A stretch of DNA of 64,000 nucleotides from Solea solea (lineage: Eukaryota; Chordata; Actinopteri; Pleuronectiformes; Soleidae), in assembly GCF_958295425.1 (NCBI RefSeq), contig NC_081144.1:5319739-5383738 (forward strand), given 5' to 3'. The notes below the pieces were generated by a model. The model made no database searches. It was not told the DNA's origin and saw nothing but the letters and a program-made list of their open reading frames with translations. Shown piece after piece: positions 16,379-27,000 of the stretch. Position numbers and translations under genes: made by a program. Within the stretch, counting starts at the first letter, position 1. Each line of letters starts with the position of its first letter.

Positions 16379-16741
16379 AGAGCTGAATCAATTACGCGAT
16401 TAATCAATTACTGAATTAATCGTCAACTATTTTCATAATTGATGAATCAGTTTGAAGCTTTTTTCATTATTAAAACAAGATTTCTGATTGTTTCAGCTTC
16501 TTAAATGTGGATATTTTCATCATTTATTTGCTCTATTTAACAAATAAATAATTAAAAGTGAATCATTTTGGTTTGTGGACAAAACAATACATTTGAGAAC
16601 ATTTTCATCTTCATGTTTGACAAACACTAATCAACATTTCTAATGTTTTCTGATATTTTATGGACCAAATGATTACTTAACTAATCGTGAAAATAATCAA
16701 CAGATTAATCGATTATGAAAATATTTGTTAGTTGCAGCTCT
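16379..16741. mobile_element. MITE with AGAGCTG(C)AA termini
   Basis: The left end AGAGCTGAATCAATTA and the right end (reverse complement AGAGCTGCAACTAACAAATA) form imperfect terminal inverted repeats, which continue inward as ATTAATCGATTA/ATAATTGATGAATC-type arms. The middle includes the stretches 'TTTTATGGACCAAATGATTA' and 'GTTTGTGGACAAAACAATAC', typical of an abundant teleost non-autonomous element. Degraded fragments of the same family occur at about 19905-20130 and 52425-52485. Confidence 0.75.
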
Positions 16742-17704
16742 AGTTTTAAAACTCTTCTTCCCTTCAGACTAAGGTTTTTGTTCAGAAACAACAACATAAA
16801 TGTTTAAAGCAATATATTGTAATATTATAACGTAGCCTATTACTTCCAAATGCGAGTAACTAGTAACACGTCACATTTGGGAAGTAACGTGACCAACAAT
16901 GTCTGAGTGCAGCTTGTTAACACATTAAATATCGAGCCCTGTGTGTTGTCGCTCTTGAATGCAGCCTAGTCTGCTTCTTCTCTGTGTTGTTGTGAATGAG
17001 GAGAGCATGGACTCCGGTGTAGTTAATCACATTTCAATACTAGGTCAGTAGAAACTTGATAGTGATAATGTGTTTATTTTTTGAGACACACTTCAGTCTT
17101 CAGTCGTGCAGTTATTGTGTGCGTAGACATGGAGTTTGTTTTGTCCCAGTTTGAGATTAGCCACGACTGTCTGTGGTTTGAATCGTTGCTAACGTTTACC
17201 TGATAATGTATCTTTAACTTAAAAAATAAACGCTGCGTAAAAGTGACCACATGTTATAGCGAGTAGTTGCACATGAGGGGAGTTAGGCAAGGCTTTTAGT
17301 GCACATTTCAGCTAATAATGCTATCTTTTTGACTATGTTTTTGTTAGTAATTAGCTCTGACGGTAGCTTCTTGGGGCTAGCTACTGCTAGCCAAAACAAT
17401 GCTAACATTAACACGAGTGTGAATATGCTAGCTAATGTTCGAGCGTGCTAAATAAAAACAGATATTAAAAGAACTAAAGAAAAGAGAGCGAGCGGGAGAG
17501 AGAGAAACAATAGCTACCGGAAATAAAATAAAGATACTTTAACATGAAATCGTTTGGGGAGAAATGTTTCACGAGTCTTTGTAAACTTGGTTGTGTGCTT
17601 ATTTGCTATGGTGTGGTTTTAGTCAACTCTTAATTTTAAAATGGGTTCGGCTTGTTTGTTTTAGTTTGTGCATGTTGAAAAATAAAATCTAAAAATTTGA
17701 GGGC

Positions 17705-17868
17705 TATTTATTGTGAACAATGGATATTTTCTGCAGTAAGAGTTAAATACAATCATAAATTGATAAATTCCCCTCAAAAAAAGGGTGCAATAAACACAGT
17801 GTATACATATATTTGAGAATAATTCCATTGGAACCACAATTGCAACTACATAATCGGCCACTGAATAA
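17705..17868 (-). pseudogene. Degenerate second copy of the il23a 3'UTR
   Basis: This segment aligns with 13693-13892 in the same orientation. Shared blocks include TTTATTGTGAACA, TAAGAGTTAAATAC, AAATTGATAAATT, GGTGCAATAAA, 'ATAATTCCATTGGAA', TTGCAACTACA and CCACTGAAT. There are substitutions, and a deletion of about 30 bp after the CCATTGGAA block. The UAUUUAU cores of the true 3'UTR are mutated. No il23a coding exon is recognisable beside it. It may be a relic of a tandem il23a duplication, or both may belong to an unrecognised repeat. Confidence 0.65.
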
Positions 17869-18071
17869 TCAAATAAAAGCTTATATTAAGCAGAAAACAA
17901 ACAGTAAGATCGCTAGTAAGGGTAGTATTATTGTCAGTTTGTACTTCATTTAATCGAATGAGGGTCATCATGAAGTTATCTCTGACACCTAAAGGCATCA
18001 TACTACATCAGTGTGGAATAGTTTTGGTTTCCACAGCTGTTGTTTCTCTGCAGGTTGATTCAGCTGCACCC

Positions 18072-21000
18072 ATGATGAACTTTGACGGTCTTGATGCTGG
18101 GATGGGTGATTACCCTCCCAGTCTTCATGGGACGCTGGAGTCGAGTATGGAGCCTTCCATGGATCCACACCTTAACCCCAGCCTCCTGCAGGGTGTGGAG
18201 CTTGATCCAGACGGATTGACCGTGACAGTCCCTGAGTCAGTGCATCTCATGGAGGGGATGTTTTCTGAGCTTCACAGTGCCGTTTCAGAAGTTGGCATCC
18301 CAGTCACTGCAACACATTTTGATGTACAGGAGGAAATGCTGTGGATGGGAAACCACAGGGTGAGGACCTTGATTATTATGGAGTTGTTTCTGAATCATGC
18401 AGATTGTCTCCACTTTAATTTAAATACATAAAATATTGTTGTTTTATCTTTTATTTGTCTCTTCAGGGCCATGCAACTTCGTTCTTTGGGCCAACAATGG
18501 GCAGGTTCTCGTCTTTCCAAGTGCATGGAACAGACGACATCCGACAGATTCAGAGTTTGGAAACAGGTGTGCTGTTCCTCTCTAAGTGCAACCTCAAATG
18601 CTACACACGTGGAGGCCTTGTCATGTTCGATTATCCGTAAGTGTAAAATTTTAAGAGAACAAATGCCATCATGCTGAGATTAAAGGCAGGCAACTGTAAC
18701 TGTACAATTGTTTATATGCCCATTTAATGAATTTAATAAAGTAAATGTGCATTCCAGGATGGATGAAGGAGCTGATATGCATAGTCTCCTTGTGACTGAC
18801 AACAACACATTGGTCATGGGAGGACTTCAAAACTATGTGTCTGAGGTTGACTTGAATACTGTTCAAGAAACTCAAAAGGTGATGCTTTGGGGTTGAGTCT
18901 AACATTCATAGCTAGCTTTATTTGGACTGAGCTTTTACCCACTTGTTGTATGTGCTTGATAGTTCACTGTTGAATTACCAGGAGTGGCAATAATGCGTCA
19001 AACCAGCCGTTTCTTCTTCTGCGGACACACGTCTGGAAAGGTAACTTGATCATATCACTGTGCTTAAGAAGTTTTTGTTGTTTATACAACTCTCATGGTC
19101 ACCTTCTGTACCAGATAACCCTCAGGGATTTGCGCACTTTCAAAATGGAGCAGGAGTTTGATGCATTCTCTGGCAGCCTCTCAGACTTTGACGTTCATGG
19201 AAATCTTTTGGCTGCATGCGGATTCTCCAGTCGGGGACTGAATGGGTTGGCATGCGACCGTTTTCTCATGGTGTATGACCTCCGTATGATGCGAGCCGTG
19301 ACTCCACTTCAGGTGCACGTGGACCCCCTCTTCTTGCGCTTCATTCCTACCTACACATCACGCCTGGCAATTATCTCACAGACAGGTACCAGTTTGTTAC
19401 TGTGGTCTCTGACCATGTCAGTTTCATATAGTGTTGATTAATAGTGTGTCATATTTGACTTATAATGTCTCATGAAGGCAGTTTTGTGACTTGGATATAA
19501 TTGTTCACCTCCTGTTTCTTTTCCAGGCCAGTGCCAGTTCTGTGAACCCACTGGTCTCGCCAATATGGCAGACCTTTTTCACGTCAACACTGTGGGCCAG
19601 TTGCTCATGAGTTTTGACGTTTCATCCAGCAAGCAAGCATTGGCCTTTGGGGACTCTGGGGGGTGTGTGCATCTGTGGTCCGACGCTCCTGAAGTTTCAT
19701 TCAATGATTATTCCCGGGAGACAGACTTCCCTCTGCCTTGCCTTGTGGAAACACTGCCTCAGCTCGATTGGAACCACGACCTGCTGCCCCTCTCACTCTT
19801 ACCCACGCCACTGACCAGCACTGAGCCACTGCTGTCAGACTGGTCCTCTGTCATGTCTACACCTAGTCCCAGGTAACACTGTCCCTTTAATTTAAACTGC
19901 AGTGCTTTCAGCTTCTGAAATGTGAATGGTTTCTGGTTTATTTGCCACTGAATTTGCCAGAATTGTGAAAAACTGAATATCTGTGATTTGGTGGAAGTTG
20001 TTATTTCCAAGTTTTGTGTAACCCCTATTTTCCACATCCTTCTGACATTTTATGGACCAAACAATGATTAATCAAGAAAATAGTCGACAGTTTTATTAAT
20101 ATTAAAAATAAAAGACAGTTTCAGTCCTAATTCAATTAAAATGAAATTTCCCTAGATTCTGGGATATTCTACATTATTCTTACCGTCAAAGAAATCTCAT
20201 GAGAAACAGCCATAAATTAATTCTTAGTAACAAGTGTTGTCTGTAGCCAAATTGGTGTAATCCGCTGTGCTATGGACAATAATTTAAAAACATGTGTCAT
20301 GTTCCCCTTCTTTACCACACACAGTGCAAAAAAAATGCAAATTGACTTCTGCTTGAGTGATGTTTTCTAAAAACTACGGCGTGATGCTGTTAAAGAAACA
20401 TTTAGGCATTTGTTACAATTGAAAGTACACATCTGTGACCGATTTTTAAAAAAGATTTATGTCTTAAGTGGGAACCAGTGGCCCTGGGACAGACCATGAT
20501 AAGGAAGTTGGAAAGAGAGATAGACTAACCCATTGTTAGTTTTATCAAAGGGTTTTATGACAATAGCAGAAATATCATCTATCACCAGTCATATTGGCCT
20601 TGCCACAGAACCTCAAACTGAACCTTTATCCGAAATGGGGATGTTTGATCTCACTTATTACATCATACAAATAATTAGTCACACTGAAATGTATTTCTGT
20701 TTTTGGTTTTCATTGTTGACTGATTCTCATGAGAAGTGATGTCACTTCCTTACTGTGTATCTCTCTGGGAGCGGCCAGAATGATGCACATCTTGTGTCAT
20801 CTCGTTAAATTTCACCACCGTCAACAAATGGCTTTAAAATCTTATTCAAAATACATTTTAAGTTCTTGACCTCCAATTTAAAGTGACCAAGTGCCCTGAA
20901 TGGATCTTCCCCCACTCCTATAGTGTCATATTTTAATCTGTTAAAAAAAATGGCAGATTACTCACTGATTAATGACATACTTCAACAGGATGTGTTGACC

Positions 21001-24000
21001 ATATCTGATTTTGATTATAGGAGTATAATAATAAATGTTCTGTTATAATTACAAAAATAATACACTTAATATGTTTGCAGTGCAACAAATCATGTAGTCT
21101 CTTTGTAACTCTTATAATGTCCAGATATTTATTTCTGATTATAGTTTTACGATATAAATATTGCATGTTTGGTATATATGTTTTTAAAATTGAATGTCAG
21201 CATGCTGATACTTCAGCCATATCTTATTTAAAAGACACTGTTTTTCAAAATTAAAATATACTGTAAATGGACAAAAAATGAATTAATAAGACGTGCTTAT
21301 ATGAAAACAAATTGATTTAAGACTTTTTTAAAGAATTTTTTTTCCTCTACAGACGAGCTCCTCCTGTGGACCCAGAAATCCTGCGCACAATGAAAACTGT
21401 TGGCTTCATCGGTTACGCGGCCAATCCTCGCACCCGCCCTCGCAACCAGGCACGTGAAAACATGCAGATCAATATACATACAGTTGTGGTAAAAGTTTAA
21501 GCATTAAATATTTAGTCAGGATACACGGAAAAATAATGGCATGAAGAGTTTTTTGTCTTGATTACCAAAAAAAATGTCTTTAAAACATTTTTGCAGAAAG
21601 GTTATTCTTTCTCTTCTCTGTATGATGAGGATGATATAGATATATTACCTAAACATCTCAAAATGGGTTTTATAGTAGCTTTTATTATAATCTGGTATTT
21701 GGGAAAAGCATGAATAACCAATTAAATAAATTGTACACATGATCTGGCTTCTTCAGAGTAAATGAGTTTTTGAAATGTATTTTATGTGTTGATTTTAGGT
21801 TCCTTATAAAATTAAAGATGTGGAGCTGGATTATGATAATTACAATCAAGTCCCTGAATCACCAATCGGACGTGATGAGGAGCCACATCTCTACATGGTG
21901 CCCAAAAAGTATAGAAAGGTAGGATTCACCAACTTTTATTGATGCACTGGTTGATGTTTGTTCCTGTTGCTGTTGCTATGTAACAGGGGTTTTTGAAATC
22001 TGAAATATGTGATGAAGACAACTTTGTGTTAAATTAGGTCACAATCAAATACTCCAAACTTGGACTTGAGGACTTTGACTTCAAACATTACAACAGAACC
22101 TTGTTCGCTGGTCTGGAACCTCACATCCCCAACGCTTACTGTAACTGCATGATCCAGGTGAGCAGCTTGGAAGTTACAGTGTACTGTTTTGTTTTGTGAA
22201 ATGTATTTTTATTATTTTGTCGTTGTTGTTATTGTTGTGCTCCTGTTTTCATGTGGGTATTTTAGGTGTTATATTTCCTGGAGCCAATCCGGTGTCTAGT
22301 GCAGAACCATTTGTGCCAGAAAGAGTTCTGTTTGGCCTGTGAGCTCGGTTTCCTCTTCCACATGTTGGATTTGTCACGAGGAGATCCATGCCAGGTCTGT
22401 TATTGTGTCTCTGAATAACAACCACTGATTCCCTGTGTCAGAGGAGGCCTTTTAAATTCTCCTCACCATGGGCTGTAGCTGCACGTTGTCTGAAAGGTCC
22501 TGTCTTTCTCATCATTTCCTTTCAAGGCCAGTAACTTCCTCCGAGCATTTCGCACCATTCCTGAAGCGTCGGCACTAGGCCTGATCCTCGCTGACTCGGA
22601 CGAGCAAACGGGCAAAGCCAGACTTGGTCGTTTGATCCAAAGCTGGAACCGATTCATCCTCACCCAGCTCCACCAGGAGACTCAGGAGCAAGAAGGACCG
22701 CAGGCCTACAGAGGAGCCAGCAGCAGGTGGGATCAAAATCTTTGCCTGAACAAAGCTACAAAGAAGTTAAGAGAAATATAATAATTTATTTGTTTGATTT
22801 GATTGATTTTTGCAGTTCTCTGGGCTCCTCTGGTGAGTCTGCCATTGGAAAACTGTTTGGGTGTGAAGTGGAGAACAGCAGCCTGTGTCGCTGTGGCAAG
22901 GAGACGGTCCGTTCTTCCCTCACGTTGCTCTTCAACATGCATTACCCTGAACAAAACTCCCAGGGTGAGTTTTAGGCGCTTATCTGCTGAAAGATCATGC
23001 TCGCTGTCCGGTTTTTAAACTATTTTTATTTCACTTTGACTTGTCAGAAAAAACTATAAAGGAGTATGAATTTGCTGAGATCCTGAAGAAGAGCATTTGC
23101 CTGGAGCAGAGCACTCAGGCCTGGTGTGAAAACTGTGAAAAGTATCAGCCCACAGTGAGTTACAGCCATTATCAGCACATCACACTAACATATAACTTGC
23201 TTGTAGTTTGATTTAATTAATTTTGCTCACTGATAATGTTGTTATGTCCCTCTGTAGGTGCAAACACGTAACATTCGATGTCTACCAGATGTTCTGGTTA
23301 TAAACTGTGAGGTGAACAGTGTGAAAGAGGCTGAGTTCTGGAAGGTGCAGGTGGAGGTACATGACTCTGGTTGTATTTCTGCCCTGACGGGTCCAGTATG
23401 TTAGAATTAGATCAGGAGTAGGCAATTGTTTTCCCCAAGGGGCCACATGAGAAACAGAAAATATTATTGAGGGCCGGACCAAATTTGAATGAATCTCTTT
23501 TAACTAAAAAAGCAGTAAATTGTATTGCTTTGGTGTAAATTGTGCAGCATACAAAACACAATTATTAACTCTCTATTGAAAATATCAAATTACTACACTA
23601 TATAATGAATACTATACTATACTACTGTGGTGTAGTGCAGTGAATATAGTGTCTAACAGAACCACAACCCACTAATGCTGCAATCACACCGGATGTGTTT
23701 ACATACGAGTGACGGTGCTTCACTAGTTAGATAATAAGATAATAAACAGGGAGGGAGATAATGATAACTCCTGAACTTAAACCGAGACACTTGTAGAAGA
23801 AAGGTACCACGGACCTCGTTCTTAATGTTGTCTTCGATATAGGCTGCCTCCGACTCCTTTGCGCGCTCTTCATCAGATAAGCTCTTGTATTTCTCTTCGT
23901 GTTTGGTCACGTAGTGGCGATTCAGATTGTAATCCTTAAACACAGCGACTTGTGCACCACAAACTAAGCACACGGCTTTACCTTTGACGCCTGTAAAGAA

Positions 24001-27000
24001 AACTTAGCAGTCCATGTCTTGTTGAAAACACGCCATTCGGAATTAACTTATCTTTGAGCCGACATTTTTAGGAGGCCAGGGGTAGCTGGCTAGCGTCGCC
24101 TGTCGCTGTGCAGGCAAACACAGATACGTGCATCCATACGTCAGGCAGTTGTATTGCATGCGCAGCATAAATCCTTGTTCATCTGTGTTTATGACTGACA
24201 TGCTGCGGGCCAGACAGGGATGCCTAAAGGGCCATATGTGGCCCGCAGGCCATAAAATGCCCAGGTCTGAATTAGATGGTTTCTTGATCAAGAATTCATG
24301 GTAAGACTGTGGATTGTTATTAATGCAGTGCCATTTTGGCAGGAAGCCAGGCTGTTCAAGTCCAGAGATGTATATACCAGGCAATATGTCAGACAATTTA
24401 TCTCTTCATTGGCTGTATTCATAAATTGTGAAGATGATGGGCAGCTGATGTGCTCCAGGACACCAAATCTGTCAGGGACAAACAAATGGTAGAGCATTTT
24501 ACATCACTGCCACAAAACAGGGTGAGAATCCACTGGCAACAGATTCTGCGTTTGTAGTGATCACTTTATATCAAGTATAGAATCATTCACAAGCTTAACT
24601 GTCATGTTTATTTTACATGCTTTTATTGCAATATGTAAGTGTTTTCTGGAGAAGGATGAGGTAAAGTTTATCAGAAAGTTTGATTTGATTACTGCAGGTT
24701 TGGCATAATATCTACTCTATCTATATCCACATTGGTGAAAAACACTTGGGGGGATGGTATATGGCCAGGTAACCATAACCCGGGCTAGACTGAATATAAT
24801 TCATAATAATATATTCAGTCTGGCAAGCTCTATGATATATTCCTTGAAGAAAACGTTTTTTTGGTACCAACACAGTACAAACAAACTTGTGAGTAATGTG
24901 ACGTCTGAAACTCTATAAACCCTTCTAAATGTTACATACTGGACCTTTAAATGCACTTGGATATTTGCATGTTGCTCGTTACATGAATAATATAATTGTT
25001 CTGGGGGGTTGTCTTCACAGTATGCCGTCAATAAGGCCCTGCAGAAAGAGGCGAACGAACCTGCAAAACCCAAGGAACCCCCACCGATGCCTACTGAGTG
25101 GTGTTTGGAGTAAGTTCCCTTTTCTTATCAAGTATTTCACCATTACTAAAATGTTAACAGTGAATGAATAAGTCTTTAATCTATAAAACATAAACAAATT
25201 GTGATAAATATTGCATATATTACTTGACTAATGACTGATTCCTTCATCTCTCTTATCAGTTAAGTTTGTCTAAATTCGCTTTGCTGTATATTTTGTGCAG
25301 TGGTGAGGACTTCTGCAGTATGGAGGGCTTCGACCCTCGGGCCGAGGATTTGCGTAATGTCTGGATTCCTCTCGCCCTCAAGATGTCCATCAGCAAAAGT
25401 CAGGGGCTGGAGATCAGCAGCTGGCCCGAGGGAGAAGAGGTAAACTGGATTAATTCACTGGTTTTCAATTGTTGACTAGCTGACCATGTAAGAATTGGGT
25501 TTTTCCACAATGGTGTCAAGATGTAGGTGTAAATAACGAATCATCATAATTTCTCCCATTAGTTAAGTGCTGATGAGGAGGCGGAGGGTGCTGCTCTGTA
25601 TGACTTAGTGGTGACTGTGTCCCACATCCAGGACACTCGCACGGGTGGAAACTTGGTCGCCCACATTAAAGTGGGAGAGACTTACCATCAAAGGAAAGAG
25701 GTGATTTTTTTTTTGGCACATGAAAGTTGTTGAAAATGGAGGTTTTAATATATTTTAAGGTTCACAGACAGATGGTTAAACAATTATCTTTTCAACAGCT
25801 AGAGCTGTCGAATATGTTACAAACAAAACATTTTAGTTGTGAAATAATTGCAGGACCAACAGATGTGCAGTTTCATACAGAAGAGTAACGAGGAGTATTT
25901 AAATGCATATTATTATCCTGTTTTTGAAGGGTAAACTGTGTGTAAAACAATTACAAGCTCTTCAGCAGGTTGACACAGCTAACACACTCCTTGTGTTAGC
26001 ACCAACTGCCCACATATTAATTATACCATCTGTCGGAGGCAAAGTTAGTCGGTTTATATTGAATAGCATGGATTCTTTTTTTGTTTCAGGGAGTCACACA
26101 CCAGCAGTGGTACCTCTTTAATGATTTCTTAATTGAGCCAGTTGACAAGGTAAATATTATTTTTTTTTGCTTGTTTAAACATTTTGTCTGCAGCCATGAG
26201 AAAATAGTATTTTTTAATTTTGTTGTTGTTTTTAAAAGGCTGAAGCTGCACAAATTGATGTGAGCTGGAAAGTGCCAGCCATTCTCTATTATTCCAGGAG
26301 GAATTACCATACCAAATACGACCTCCGCAGTAAGTTTTACACCCACATTTTTTACATTTCACTTATTTTCACGCCACATTTACCTGCTCTGACTTTGCTC
26401 TCTATCTCAGTTAAAAATCCCATCGACGCCAGCGTGCTGCTGACTGAAGCTTCACTGGCGCGAAAGCAGAGGAAGAGTCACGCCACTTTCATCCCCCTCA
26501 TGGTCAGTGAGATGCCGCAGGCTGGAGACATGGTGGGACTGGACGCCGAGTTTGTCACACTCAATCAGGTGAGTCTGGATTCTAACTCCACTGTGTCTTT
26601 ACTGAGAGAGAGTGGCGTGGTTTTTGTAAATCCATGTAATCCAAACTACCAATCAAAATATCTGCAGATTATCTTTGTCGGTTCACTTTCTGCATACACT
26701 GATATTCAACACAGATTTACACCAGTGTAAATGTAAAATTTGAAAGCGTAAATAAGGTGTGTTAGGCCATGCTTGGTATTATATATCTCTGCATTGACTC
26801 TTTTGTTTTTATTGTTAAACTATCATCTTGTGATAATACATGTTAAATAAAGCTGACTCCTGTCTGCAGGAAGAGGCGGAACTGCGCAGTGACGGCACCA
26901 AGTCGACCATCAAGCCCAGTCAGATGTCAGTGGCCAGGATCACTTGTGTGAGAGGTCAGGGCCCCAACGAGGGGGTTCCCTTCATCGACGATTACATCTC

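Larger units (their letters stand above)
15200..18053. other. il23a-pan2 divergent intergenic region
   Basis: It contains a MITE (16379-16741) and a degenerate copy of the il23a 3'UTR (17705-17868). The pan2 5' untranslated first exon and promoter must lie here (probably 16.9-17.5 kb), because pan2's first coding exon begins at a splice acceptor at 18054. The exact start was not resolved. No other gene is recognised. Confidence 0.5.

Noticed and set aside
21454..21455. Alternative GT donor 4 nt downstream of the GC donor in pan2
   Set aside because: Using it would add 4 nt and break the reading frame into the next conserved exon.
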